From assembly GCA_036794395.1 (NCBI GenBank), contig DAIRGS010000012.1, positions 1 through 46,379 on the forward strand: a stretch of 46,379 bases of DNA, given 5' to 3'. The notes below the pieces were generated by a model that made no database searches, was not told where the DNA came from, and saw nothing but the letters and a program-made list of their open reading frames with translations. The DNA comes from DASXMX01 sp036794395 (GTDB lineage Bacteria; Planctomycetota; Phycisphaerae; Tepidisphaerales; Tepidisphaeraceae). A program made the translations under genes and the position numbers. Each line of letters starts with the position of its first letter. Positions within the stretch are counted from its first letter, which is position 1. This document shows, piece after piece, positions 25,679 to 33,921 of the stretch.

Positions 25679-26746
25679 ATGTCCTCACCATCATCTCCGC
25701 GCCTGAAGTCATCCGTTGGGCGCTCCATGGCCAATCACCGGGCGGATGTCCGCCTTGTTCAAAAACTGCTCAATCAACAGATCAAACCGCCATCCCGCTT
25801 TCTCAAGGAAGACGGCCTGTTTGGCGCGAAAACCGCCGCTGTCATTCAGCGCTTTCAGGTAGGTGTCTGCCAAATGCGCCAGCCGACCAGCGGCATCGAT
25901 CCCGACGACGCAACCCTCAATAAACTTTTGTCCCTGCACGCCAGGTCCTCTGCCAGTTCGACTGCATCCGTGGCGCTGCTGACGCCCAGCGTCACTTCCG
26001 CCGCCCAGAGCCTTGAAAAGCACGCCGACGTCGTCCGCGAAGCGTTTGCCGAAGAAAAGAGGGAATCGGAATTCGCCGAGTTCTGGAAAACAGTTGCCGT
26101 TCAGTCCGCGCAGCAGACAACAATTATCTTTGGCATCATTACCCGCGCTGAAGAGGCGCGCATGATCGCAAATTTCTACCTCACCTTGCGGGAAGCCCGG
26201 CTCGCCCCCTCCGAAATCAAAAGCGTCCTCCAGGTCATCGTGAAGGTGGCCCCAAAATGGCGCAAGGAGTCTGTCGAATTCCTCTCCGATCCCCTCAAGG
26301 GGGGTGGGAAATTCCTAAAAGGCCTTGCCGGTGCCGGCGAAAAAATCGAATACGTCACCGTCGTCGTCAAAGTGGTTAATTCCTGGAATGAAAACAACCT
26401 CGGCGAAGGCGTCGCCGAAATCTATAAGTTTGCCATGGGGAAAGGCGTTCCCTGGGCCGGGTACATCGAGAGCTTTCAATCCTTCGTTTACAGCGTCTTG
26501 CCGGAAAAGGCCAAAGGCGCACGTGCCATGAAAATCATTCGTGCCATCGACCCCATCGGATTGGGCGGAATCGCGGTCGATTCCGTTGTTACCCTTGTGA
26601 CCGCCGCGGTCGGCCATGCCGACGAGCGCCGGCTCGATCGTCTCGTCGAACGGATGAAGGATGGCCCTGGACGCGTCTTCGCCGAATTCGGCGAAGACAT
26701 CGCCGACTCCGTATACGACTACTTCCATCCCGCCACGAATCGATGA
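25679..26746 (+). CDS. Peptidoglycan-binding-domain protein with unrecognised C-terminal region
   Basis: 355 aa, AGGA Shine-Dalgarno sequence 7 nt upstream. Residues about 12-65 match the PG_binding_1 fold: VGRSMANHRADVRLVQKLLN, then KEDGLFGAKTAAVIQRFQ. This domain is the kind seen in secreted muramidases and in effector proteins. A Ser/Ala linker is followed by a helical region of about 230 residues with hydrophobic patches (VVVKVVNSW, GIAVDSVVTLVTAAVG) and a charged end. No known catalytic motif was found. It could be a cell-wall enzyme, an effector or a structural protein. There is no signal peptide visible. It is divergent from the ABC operon. Confidence 0.75.
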   Translation: MSSPSSPRLKSSVGRSMANHRADVRLVQKLLNQQIKPPSRFLKEDGLFGAKTAAVIQRFQVGVCQMRQPTSGIDPDDATLNKLLSLHARSSASSTASVALLTPSVTSAAQSLEKHADVVREAFAEEKRESEFAEFWKTVAVQSAQQTTIIFGIITRAEEARMIANFYLTLREARLAPSEIKSVLQVIVKVAPKWRKESVEFLSDPLKGGGKFLKGLAGAGEKIEYVTVVVKVVNSWNENNLGEGVAEIYKFAMGKGVPWAGYIESFQSFVYSVLPEKAKGARAMKIIRAIDPIGLGGIAVDSVVTLVTAAVGHADERRLDRLVERMKDGPGRVFAEFGEDIADSVYDYFHPATNR

Positions 26747-26752
26747 CCCCTA

Positions 26753-26806
26753 GATCGAAACGGGGACGCAGCTAGTTTCGAAACTAGCTGCGTCCCCGTT
26801 TCGATC
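26753..26806. repeat. Perfect 54-bp palindrome, copy 1
   Basis: The 27-bp arms (GATCGAAACGGGGACGCAGC then TAGTTTC) are exact reverse complements with no loop. It starts 6 nt after the stop of the peptidoglycan-binding gene and 15 nt before the end of the TetR gene. A second copy at 44284-44338 differs by a paired A-T to G-C change in the stem. It may act as a bidirectional terminator (no T-run is seen) or be a mobile hairpin. Confidence 0.9.
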
Positions 26807-26821
26807 CGGTTCCCCTGAACG

Positions 26822-27475
26822 CTATTTCCCCGCCCCAATGCTCTCAATCGCCCCCGGCAGATACGCCCCGATCAACTGCTCGACCGCCGGCCGCACCACC
26901 CGCGCCGCATCGTTGCGGCCATGCGTCTGTCGCAGAATCAGCGCCCCCTCGATGATCGCCGCAAAGCAGTCGGCAAACGTTTCCGCCGCGGCTTCTTCCG
27001 CCCCCGCGGCCCTGGCCATATCCCGATATCCATCCCGGCTCTTGCGCCTGTACGCGGCCGCCGCCTGGTGAACCGGATCATGGGGATTGGGAAACTCCGC
27101 TGCCGTGTTCATGAACATGCATCCGCGAAATTCCGGATCGTTGAACCACAGGTCCATCACATCAAACATCGCCAGCAATTGCCTGACCTGATCATCCCCG
27201 GCCAATTTCCGCACGGCTCGCCCCCACGCCACCGATTCCCATTCATCCCGCCGCTTCACCGCGGCGACCATCAAATCATCCTTCCCCTCAAAATGTTTGT
27301 AGAACGTCGTCTTGGTCACACCCGCCGCCGCGATCACCTGATCGACGCCCACCGCCCCAAACCCGCGCCGATAAAAAAGCTCCACCGCCGCCGCCACCAA
27401 TCGCTCGCGCCCCGTCCGTGGCTCGTCGGGCAACCCGAACAGTTCGAATAACGTCTTGCTTCCCATCTGTCTCAT
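26822..27475 (-). CDS. TetR family transcriptional regulator
   Basis: 217 aa from the ATG at 27473-27475 (GGAGG 6 nt upstream); the open frame to 27865 is not used. The N-terminal HTH is typical: RLVAAAVELFYRRGF, then VDQVIAAAGVTKTTFYKHF, then KDDLM. The C-terminal ligand-binding domain is helical. It is divergent from the 4-oxalocrotonate tautomerase-like gene at 27681, with a 205-bp intergenic region, so it probably controls that gene and possibly itself. The ligand is unknown. Confidence 0.9.
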   Translation of the reverse strand: MRQMGSKTLFELFGLPDEPRTGRERLVAAAVELFYRRGFGAVGVDQVIAAAGVTKTTFYKHFEGKDDLMVAAVKRRDEWESVAWGRAVRKLAGDDQVRQLLAMFDVMDLWFNDPEFRGCMFMNTAAEFPNPHDPVHQAAAAYRRKSRDGYRDMARAAGAEEAAAETFADCFAAIIEGALILRQTHGRNDAARVVRPAVEQLIGAYLPGAIESIGAGK

Positions 27476-27680
27476 ACAAAACCTCCGTTGACCAAGTTTG
27501 GCAGCATTTCGATGAAGGGTGTACCACAAGTGCACTGCACCGCCCGCCGCCACCCGCCTAAAGTCCGCTTCACCCGCCGGGGAATCGCCCGTAATGTCAC
27601 GGCCGACCTGCGGGAAAGCGATTCTTCCGTGTGGAAGTTCGCCAGGACTAACTGCACAACTTGCAGACAGGAGCAATCCC

Positions 27681-27908
27681 ATGCCGCTGATCAACGTAAA
27701 GTGTCTCGAAGGCGTTTTCACCTCCAAACAAAAGCAGGAGATCATCCGCCGCCTGACCGACACCATGGTGTCGATTGAAGGTGAAAACCTGCGCCCAGTG
27801 ACGTGGGTCGTGGTCGAAGAAGTAAAAAGCGGCGATTGGGGCATCGCCGGAAATCCCCTCACCACCGCTGACGTAAAAGAACTGGCCGCCGGCGCCCTGG
27901 CCCACTAA
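27681..27908 (+). CDS. 4-oxalocrotonate tautomerase family protein
   Basis: 75 aa, AGGAG Shine-Dalgarno sequence 6 nt upstream; the longer open frame from 27519 is not used. The sequence begins Met-Pro-Leu-Ile-Asn; after removal of Met the Pro would be the N-terminal catalytic base of this family. It matches the 60-80-residue tautomerase subunit (VFTSKQKQEIIRRLTDTM, GENLRPVTWVVVEEV). These enzymes isomerise unsaturated keto acids; the substrate here is unknown. Divergent from the TetR gene and followed by an AhpD-like pseudogene. Confidence 0.85.
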   Translation: MPLINVKCLEGVFTSKQKQEIIRRLTDTMVSIEGENLRPVTWVVVEEVKSGDWGIAGNPLTTADVKELAAGALAH

Positions 27909-28011
27909 CGCGCCGCCGCGTGATGAAATCGGAGGCACGAAGGGCCAGTCGGACTTCGTGTCTCCGCATTTTTTGGGAAACTCAGGACTACCACTCGAAA
28001 TCAGGAACCCA

Positions 28012-28316
28012 ATGTATGACACCAGGAACCTCAACAAATTCGGCAAACTCGAAAAGCTCAAACCCCCGAAGCATTCAAGGCCTTCGTAGCCTTTGACGCC
28101 GCCGCCCTAAAAGCCGGTGCCATTCCGGGCAATTACAAAGAACTCATGGCCGTCGCTGTCGCGCTCACCACCCAGTGCCCATACTGCATCGAGATCCACT
28201 CCCAGCGTGCCAAAGAAACCGGCGCCACGGAACTGGAACTCGCCGAGACCACCCTTGTAGCCGCCGCCCTCCGCGCCGGCGCAGCCATGACCCACCGGAC
28301 CCACACACTCGATTGA
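28012..28316 (+). pseudogene. Carboxymuconolactone decarboxylase/AhpD-like gene with a frameshift
   Basis: ATG at 28012 with an AGGA sequence a few nt upstream. The first frame (YDTRNLNKFGKLEKLKPP) continues in another frame after a run of five C at 28063-28067. That second frame reads EAFKAFVAFDAAALKAGAIP, then MAVAVALTTQCPYCIEIHSQ and on to a TGA at 28314-28316. The family's CxxC...H redox motif is present (CPYCIEIH). One extra C would restore an ~101-residue protein, so the gene is either newly broken or the base was lost in sequencing. It follows the tautomerase gene, a common neighbour. Confidence 0.75.
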
Positions 28317-28373
28317 AACGCGCTCTGATACTTCCAGTCGAAGGATGTTCCGACAGACCCGCGCTCTATCCGC

Positions 28374-28437
28374 AAGGCCCCCACGCCGGGGCAAAGCCGT
28401 ACTCGGCGCCGCCCCGGATCCTCAGAGCGCTGCAATT
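28374..28437. repeat. Dispersed repeat, copy A (CCCCCACGCCGGGG type)
   Basis: The sequence CCCCCACGCCGGGG, then about 25 variable bases, then CCCCGGATCCTCAGAGCGCT and GCAATT is shared with 40255-40316. The GCCGGGG and CCCCGG ends suggest a short hairpin. The rest of 28317-28593 shows no gene. Confidence 0.65.
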
Positions 28438-28593
28438 TGGCATCTGCAATGTGTCCCCAGCTTCCGCACCAACAGTTTCCGTTCGTTATCAACGAGAGGG
28501 AGCATGCAGTGATTCAGGTTCAGAATTGAGCATCTCCTGCAATCACGAAACGAGAAACCGCCGCCAACTCTGAAACGGGAGTAACATCGGGAC

Positions 28594-28851
28594 ATGGTGA
28601 AACCGTTCGACTATGAAAGTCACACCACGCAAAAACGTCCACCTCGGCCCAACATGGCGTTGTTGATCGGCGGTGTGGCGGGACTTGTCATCGGTTTCGC
28701 CCTGGATCAGATTCGGCAGGCGATCCTTCTAAGGCATGGTTCGTTAGCCGGGCATAGCGAAGATGGGATCATTTACATTCTTCCGGCAGCATCAATCCTT
28801 GGAGCTGTCATCGCAATCATCATCGTGCGGCGGAGAAGCAGGCGTCGCTAA
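28594..28851 (+). CDS. Small two-TM membrane protein (85 aa)
   Basis: 85 aa. Two hydrophobic segments (about residues 23-38 and 60-77) end in an Arg-rich tail (RRRSRRR). GGGAG lies about 14 nt upstream of the ATG, a long spacing. No family recognised. After the stop codon the same frame remains open, with coding-like composition, up to 28989. Confidence 0.55.
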   Translation: MVKPFDYESHTTQKRPPRPNMALLIGGVAGLVIGFALDQIRQAILLRHGSLAGHSEDGIIYILPAASILGAVIAIIIVRRRSRRR

Positions 28852-28989
28852 TCCGCCCGGAGCTTCCGCGCCGCCGCCAAGCGCCTCGGCGACCTCGTCG
28901 CCGCCGAAGCCGAAAACTCTCCCATCGTAAACGAACTGGAAACCGCCGCCTCGGCCTCCCGAACCGACAACCCGGTTTCGACAGGGTAA
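28852..28989 (+). pseudogene. Possible gene remnant in frame after the 85-aa protein
   Basis: Directly after the TAA, the same frame continues for 45 codons (SFRAAAKRLGDLVAAEAENS, then PIVNELETAASASRTDNP) and ends at TAA 28987-28989. Composition is coding-like (GC-rich third positions, alternating helix pattern), but there is no start codon or Shine-Dalgarno sequence. It may be the tail of a lost gene, or an accident. I cannot identify it. Confidence 0.25.
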
Positions 28990-29076
28990 AGCTCCAGTAT
29001 TTGGTGGGTTCCCCAAGAGCAGCATTGCGATGGCTCAACCAGGTATCGGGTCGGGATTTAGGGACTCAATGCCTCG

Positions 29077-29082
29077 TATAAT
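29077..29082 (+). promoter_or_regulatory. Candidate -10 box (TATAAT) before the UDG gene
   Basis: A perfect TATAAT lies 5 nt before the ATG at 29088, with no Shine-Dalgarno sequence. It fits a leaderless transcript. No -35 is obvious. Confidence 0.4.
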
Positions 29083-29087
29083 CTCCC

Positions 29088-29768
29088 ATGAATTCCTGGG
29101 CCGCGTTGCAAAACTCTGTCACGACTTGTCAAAAATGCCCCCGGTTGCGCGAGCATTGCCAAACCATCGCCGCCGAAAAGCGCCGCGCGTTTACCGAGTG
29201 GACTTACTGGGGCAAGCCCATCCCCAACATGGGCGACCCGTCGGCGCGCCTTTTATTGGTCGGCCTTGCCCCCGCCGCCCACGGCGCCAATCGCACCGGT
29301 CGCATGTTCACTGGCGATCGCTCCGGCGATTTCCTCTTCCGCGCGATGTATGAAACCGGCTTTGCCACCCAGCCCACTTCCATCAACGCCGAAGATGGCC
29401 TGCAACTGATCGACGCGGCCATCACCGCCGTCGCCCACTGCGCCCCGCCCGACAACAAACCCACACCCGAAGAAATCCAAAATTGTTCTGGCTTTCTGAA
29501 CTCCACCATCGACCTCATGCCCGAACTCCGCGGCATGCTCGCCCTGGGCAAAATCGCCTTCGACGCCTGCCTTCGCCTCTACAAATCCCGCGGCTGGCTC
29601 CCGCCCGGCCCCAGGCCCGCCTTCGGCCACGGAGCGCTGTACAAATTCGACAACGCCCCATTCCTCCTCGCCTCCTTCCACCCCAGCCAGCAAAACACCT
29701 TCACCGGAAAGCTGACGCCGGGAATGATGCGCGGTATCTTCCAGGAGGCTCGAAGGCACTTGGGCTGA
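29088..29768 (+). CDS. Uracil-DNA glycosylase, family 5-like (UDGb) with Fe-S Cys
   Basis: 226 aa. The active-site motif GLAPAAHGANRTGRMFTGD and the C-terminal motif ASFHPSQQNTFTGKLT match the UDGb type of uracil-DNA glycosylases. Four Cys for an iron-sulphur cluster are in place: C14 and C17 (TTCQKCP), C118 (HCAPP) and C133 (NCSGF). It would remove uracil (and possibly hypoxanthine) from DNA. No Shine-Dalgarno sequence; a TATAAT box lies 5 nt before the ATG. The cupin gene follows directly. Confidence 0.88.
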   Translation: MNSWAALQNSVTTCQKCPRLREHCQTIAAEKRRAFTEWTYWGKPIPNMGDPSARLLLVGLAPAAHGANRTGRMFTGDRSGDFLFRAMYETGFATQPTSINAEDGLQLIDAAITAVAHCAPPDNKPTPEEIQNCSGFLNSTIDLMPELRGMLALGKIAFDACLRLYKSRGWLPPGPRPAFGHGALYKFDNAPFLLASFHPSQQNTFTGKLTPGMMRGIFQEARRHLG

Positions 29769-29777
29769 GGAAATGGA

Positions 29778-30002
29778 ATGGGTAAACAAAAGAAGGCACG
29801 GCCCACGGCTCGCAACGTCAACTCGACGGTTTCCGCAACCGCGCGGCGCTCAAAGCGACCGCGCGCGGAGTGGGAGGCTGCGTTTAAAAAGGCGGAAAGC
29901 GAAGGTGAGGAGCTTCCTTTGCCCAACGAGGCATTTGAGCTATCGACATGGGATTTAACTGGGTGCTCTGGTGAATTGAATTGCGGAACGAGGAACATTT
30001 AC
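29778..30002 (+). other. In-frame N-terminal extension, antitoxin-like segment
   Basis: A GTG/ATG-type start (MGKQKKARPT) with GAGGA upstream opens a frame that runs directly into the cupin gene. The 75 residues include RAEWEAAFKKAESEGEELPL and ELSTWD, similar in shape to the C-terminal tail of AbrB/MazE-like antitoxins (W..aF...fDe.eW). It has no stop before 30003. It may be a remnant of a small gene fused by deletion, or a genuine extension of the cupin protein. Confidence 0.35.
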
Positions 30003-31274
30003 ATGCAAGCCAAATCGGTCAAGGAATTAAAGACAGTTTCAGGAAACGTGAAGTCTCAGGTGGAAGGCGCATTAAACGACGGCGGAGGACTTCTGCGCCT
30101 TGCGCCGTGCTGGGTACCACGTTCGTTCCTTCAGCCCGGCAAACGCCTCAAGCTTCATCCGGATGATCTCTACGCCTTCGGCCTCAATCGCGGCGGGATT
30201 GACGAGCGATGGTTCGCGTCTACCACACCCGCCGCCAATGACAATCGCACGCCAGACGAGGGGTTGAGTTATGCGGTGGTAGGGGGGAATCGGTTCACGT
30301 TGGCCGATGCCGTTTCGGAAATGGGCGAGGCGCTGATCGGCTCGTCGATCTGGCGGAAGTTCAAGAAGTGGCCGGTCTATTCGAAATTCTTCGACAACAT
30401 GGGCCCGATTCCCCACCACATGCACCAGTCCAGGGAGCAGGCCGCACTGGTGAATCAGGAAGGCAAGCCTGAAAGTTATTACTTCCCGCCGCAGCACAAC
30501 AATGTCGGGAACAATTTCCCGTACACCTTTTTCGGACTAAATCCCGGCACCACCAAGGCGCAAGTCCGACGGTGTCTGGAGAACTGGAACACCGGCGACA
30601 ACGGAATCCTGGATCTGTCGGCCGCTCATCGGCTCAAGCCCGGCACGGGCTGGCTGGTGGGGCCGAGCATCCTGCATGCACCCGGGTCGCTTTGCACGTA
30701 TGAGCCGCAGTGGGGTTCGGATGTATTTGGCATGTATCAGTCGCTGGTGGAGGGGCGCGAAGTGCCCTGGGCGCTGCTGGTGAAGGATATGCCAAAGGAG
30801 AAGCACCACGATCTCGATTTCATCGTCGAGCAGTTGGATATCGAGGCCAACCTCGATCCCAACTTCAAGCACAATCATTATCTCGAGCCCATCGCGGTGG
30901 CCGACACCGCCCAGGCTGGTTATGTCGATCGATGGATCGTCTACGGCAAGGTTCGCGGCGAGCAGCTCTTCACCGCCAAGGAAATCACGATTGATCCCGG
31001 CGCCAAATGCACCATCAAAGACAAAGGCGCCTATGGCCTGATCGTCGTGCAGGGCGAGGGCAAAATGAACAAGCTGAATTTGAATTGCCCGAAGCTGATC
31101 CGCTTCCACGACCTGACCGAAGACGAAGTGTTCTGCACCGAGCAGGCCGCCAAAGAAGGCGTGACCTTTGAAAACACCTCGAAGACCGAGCCGCTCGTGG
31201 CCCTCCGATATTTTGGCCCCGAAGTGAATCCCGACGCGCCGGCCATTCACTACAAGGGCGATGTGAAACTGTAA
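30003..31274 (+). CDS. Class I mannose-6-phosphate isomerase-like cupin protein
   Basis: The ATG at 30003 (GAGGA about 10 nt upstream) gives 423 aa; the open frame starts at 29778. The N-terminal part (GLLRLAPCWVPRSFLQPG, then RGGIDERWF) is typical of the family. Metal-ligand His residues appear in PIPHHMHQ and in PSILHAPGSL, with an additional Glu/His in CTYEPQWGSD. A C-terminal cupin region follows. Such proteins bind a sugar phosphate or a metal, but the exact reaction is unknown. It lies 26 bp before the STAS gene and 234 bp after the UDG gene. Confidence 0.8.
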   Translation: MQAKSVKELKTVSGNVKSQVEGALNDGGGLLRLAPCWVPRSFLQPGKRLKLHPDDLYAFGLNRGGIDERWFASTTPAANDNRTPDEGLSYAVVGGNRFTLADAVSEMGEALIGSSIWRKFKKWPVYSKFFDNMGPIPHHMHQSREQAALVNQEGKPESYYFPPQHNNVGNNFPYTFFGLNPGTTKAQVRRCLENWNTGDNGILDLSAAHRLKPGTGWLVGPSILHAPGSLCTYEPQWGSDVFGMYQSLVEGREVPWALLVKDMPKEKHHDLDFIVEQLDIEANLDPNFKHNHYLEPIAVADTAQAGYVDRWIVYGKVRGEQLFTAKEITIDPGAKCTIKDKGAYGLIVVQGEGKMNKLNLNCPKLIRFHDLTEDEVFCTEQAAKEGVTFENTSKTEPLVALRYFGPEVNPDAPAIHYKGDVKL

Positions 31275-31300
31275 TGATTGGAACGCCGCGTTATTAGAAA

Positions 31301-31630
31301 GTGGTGCGAGTCGTGGACAACATTTTTACCCATCGCCAGGATGGATCGGTGACGCTTGTCACGTTCACGACAGAGTCGTTGATGAGCGCGACGGAAATGG
31401 ATCGGATCTCGGCGGCGTTGACAGCCATCGTCGAAGCGGGCGGCCCGCAGTTCCTGCTGGATTGCACCAAGCTCCGTTATCTCTCCAGCCAGGCCATCGG
31501 CATGCTGCTCGGAATCCGCAAGAAAGTGGCCGCCATCCCTGGCGGAAAGCTAGTCCTCCGCGGCGTTGGACCGCAGCTCATGGAACTGCTGAAGATCACG
31601 AATCTGAATCGAGTGTTTACGATCGAGTGA
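31301..31630 (+). CDS. STAS-domain protein (anti-sigma factor antagonist-like)
   Basis: 109 aa starting at a GTG. The fold is typical: beta-alpha repeats and a conserved Ser for phosphorylation (S62/S63, in YLSSQAIGMLL), matching the DSSG-like position of SpoIIAA and RsbV. GVGPQLMELLKI is the usual C-terminal segment. No anti-sigma kinase gene is near, so it may act with a distant partner. Other GTG codons nearby could be the true start. Confidence 0.8.
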   Translation: MVRVVDNIFTHRQDGSVTLVTFTTESLMSATEMDRISAALTAIVEAGGPQFLLDCTKLRYLSSQAIGMLLGIRKKVAAIPGGKLVLRGVGPQLMELLKITNLNRVFTIE

Positions 31631-31706
31631 GAAGGGGAGTCATCCACGATCCGACATTCCACGACGGCTGAACGTCTGATTATTGCGTCGCCGAAATCTT
31701 CGATGT

Positions 31707-31787
31707 TGTCATCCTGGAGCGCAGCGAAGGATCTGATGCTGGAGAGCCGTTCGACTTTCAGATCCTTCGCTGCGCTCCAGGATGACA
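31707..31787. repeat. 81-bp dispersed inverted repeat, copy 2
   Basis: Same length and same ends as the 19636-19716 element (TGTCATCCTGGAGCGCAGCG and CGCTGCGCTCCAGGATGACA). Only the inner ~12 bases vary. It lies between the STAS and PilZ genes. Confidence 0.85.
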
Positions 31788-31856
31788 GCCGTTTTCTCGC
31801 CCCCGACAGGTTGCAGCAGATCACTGATTGTGAAAACGTTCGGCCATCGATCCGCT

Positions 31857-32237
31857 CTACTTCACATCTTCCGGATGAATCGCCCGCTGGAAGCTTGCAC
31901 CCACGGAGAATTGCCCATTACCCAAGTCCTCGCATCGGACGGCCACAAACAGCAGATCAAGCGCCGGCTGAGTCGAGTCATCCGCGGGAAGCGACATGAC
32001 CAGGTATGTGCCGGGCTTTAGGGAATGGGGCAATAGCAGCCCGATGCCGTTCGTGGATACATCGCGAACCCACACGTCCAGCTCAGCCGCCTGGGCATTG
32101 GTGCTGCAAGGGATGACCCGGACCTGGGCGCGCAGCCCGACGCGTGGCGAGCCCCGGCGTTCATGGGTCCGAGCGTGGGATTGCTCCGAGCAAAGCTGCT
32201 TGACGATCTGCTGATAGTGCTCGGCCTTTAGTTGCAT
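31857..32237 (-). CDS. PilZ-domain protein, cyclic di-GMP receptor candidate
   Basis: 126 aa. The RxxxR motif (RRGSPRVGLRAQVRV) and the D-x-S-x-x-G motif (DVSTNGIGLL) required for cyclic di-GMP binding are both present, near residues 25-40 and 60-70. It lies 34 bp downstream of the HDOD-GGDEF gene and probably shares its transcript, so it is a plausible receptor for the product of that enzyme. The ATG at 32235-32237 is preferred over an upstream TTG. Confidence 0.88.
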   Translation of the reverse strand: MQLKAEHYQQIVKQLCSEQSHARTHERRGSPRVGLRAQVRVIPCSTNAQAAELDVWVRDVSTNGIGLLLPHSLKPGTYLVMSLPADDSTQPALDLLFVAVRCEDLGNGQFSVGASFQRAIHPEDVK

Positions 32238-32271
32238 CAATAGTCCCGCGTCTATTCCGAATCAGCACACA

Positions 32272-33921
32272 TCATGCCGCGTTCTGCGCCAGTGATTCCT
32301 TTGTAACAACGGATGCTGAAGCGCCATCCATAGAAGCGCCCAGCGCTCCGCGACCCTTGCCTGCGCGCTTGGCCTGATACATCAGTTGATCTGCCGCTTT
32401 GAGCGCCGCGTGGGCATCGGCATCCGGCGCAGGAACGCCGATCGGCATCACGCCGACGCTCGTTGTGACCGCCAGCGCCACGCCCTCACTTTGAAACTCA
32501 ACTCTCGCGATCCGGCTGAGGAATTCTTTAACGACCCGGTCCAGCGCGTCGGGCCGGGCGACCAGCGCGAAGACGAATTCGTCGCCTCCCATGCGCCCCA
32601 CGATGCCGCTTCCTCCGAGCGATGCACGGATCAGGGCCGCGGTCGCAACCAGCGCTGCATCTCCGGCCGGATGTCCGTGGGTGTCGTTAATCTGCTTGAA
32701 GTTGTCCAGGTCCATGAATCCGATCGCGCATCCCGCCCCATGTCGCCGCGCCATGGGCAGCAGCTTTTCGAGGCGGTCGAGCAAGGCAGGACGGGTCAGC
32801 GCGTTGGTCAGCGGATCAAACTCGGCGCGCTGGGTTTTGTCTTCGAGCGTCGCCATGGCGTCGCTCAAGCGGCGTTGGCGTTCTTTCAGGCCGCTGATCT
32901 CCGAAGCATTGCTCATGATCGAAGCCCGAAAACAGTCCGCCACTTCAATGCCCAGGTTCTGGAGGAACTGCTTGTACGATGCGCTGGCATCCTCAGGCTG
33001 TGCGAACATCGCCGTGATGCGGCTGAATTCAGTGGTAATTTCGCGTGCGACCGCAATCAGTTCATTGGCCGAAGGGTTCGCGGTGCTGCGTAACCTGGAT
33101 GTGATTGTTTGTAGCGTCTTGGCTGACGGAGACGCCAGGCGATGAGGCAACGACGCCGCGGCGTCCACCCCGATGGCCAGTGGCCCCGCGCCGGCAGCGG
33201 TGAGGGCCGATACGCCCCGATGATGCGTTTCGGCGATTTTCGCAAACAATTCCGGAAGTCCAAGCAATCGTGCGCACGCCCCCGAAACGCTGGCATGATC
33301 GATTGCGTACAACTTCGATTCGCGCTGCGCTCGATTGTCGTCGCAGTTATCGAGCAAGGCCATAAGTTCGGGCCACGCGGATCGATCGGCGACATTAAAG
33401 ATCGGAAGCGCGCAATCCTGAAGCAGGCCCGCCAGGAATGCCTCTTCAGCCACGGTCTCGCGCTTCTCGGCAGTGCCGAACGCTCCACCAATTTTCCGAA
33501 CGCACGCGGCGGCGGTCACTGCCTTGAGCAGCGACGCCTTCCACAACATCGTCTGATCCTCGGGCGGCAGGCTCAGCTTGTTGAAGATGCCCGCGAATGC
33601 TCCGCCCAGCGTGAGGGGCAGCAGATTTGACAATCCGATCTGAGCAATGGCGTGAGAGATGCGCGTAACCGGCGTAGCGGGGGCAAACGCCGCCGAGTTC
33701 GCCAGGGCCAGAACGCTGCCGGCTAAACCGGAGTCGCCGCTGACGACTTGCGCGAATTCAGCCGCCCCGGCGTCACCGCGGCGTTTCAATTCCAGTACCT
33801 TCATCGCCACAGCCGCATTTGATGGCAGCAGCTTCAGACCGGCCAGCGTTCGATCAATCGCCTGGCGCCGGGTTGAGATCAGGGCTGACAGGCCGGACAT
33901 TGGAGCTGTGGTTTTCGCCAT
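32272..33921 (-). CDS. HDOD-GGDEF protein, putative diguanylate cyclase
   Basis: 549 aa from the ATG at 33919-33921; the frame extends further. Residues about 10-215 form an HDOD domain (LPSNAAVAMKVLELKRRGD, NLLPLTLGG, AGLLQDCALPIF). A linker with a coiled-coil-like segment follows, then a GGDEF domain with an intact GRMGGDEFVF (about residue 442), DLDNFKQIND and HGHPAGD. An I-site RxxD five residues before GGDEF is not seen. It would make cyclic di-GMP and is likely controlled through the HDOD part. PilZ follows directly and HD-GYP is divergent. Confidence 0.88.
   Translation of the reverse strand: MAKTTAPMSGLSALISTRRQAIDRTLAGLKLLPSNAAVAMKVLELKRRGDAGAAEFAQVVSGDSGLAGSVLALANSAAFAPATPVTRISHAIAQIGLSNLLPLTLGGAFAGIFNKLSLPPEDQTMLWKASLLKAVTAAACVRKIGGAFGTAEKRETVAEEAFLAGLLQDCALPIFNVADRSAWPELMALLDNCDDNRAQRESKLYAIDHASVSGACARLLGLPELFAKIAETHHRGVSALTAAGAGPLAIGVDAAASLPHRLASPSAKTLQTITSRLRSTANPSANELIAVAREITTEFSRITAMFAQPEDASASYKQFLQNLGIEVADCFRASIMSNASEISGLKERQRRLSDAMATLEDKTQRAEFDPLTNALTRPALLDRLEKLLPMARRHGAGCAIGFMDLDNFKQINDTHGHPAGDAALVATAALIRASLGGSGIVGRMGGDEFVFALVARPDALDRVVKEFLSRIARVEFQSEGVALAVTTSVGVMPIGVPAPDADAHAALKAADQLMYQAKRAGKGRGALGASMDGASASVVTKESLAQNAA

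Noticed and set aside
26753..26806. Intrinsic terminator reading of the 54-bp palindrome
   Set aside because: No T-run follows on either strand, so it is kept as a repeat, not called as a terminator.
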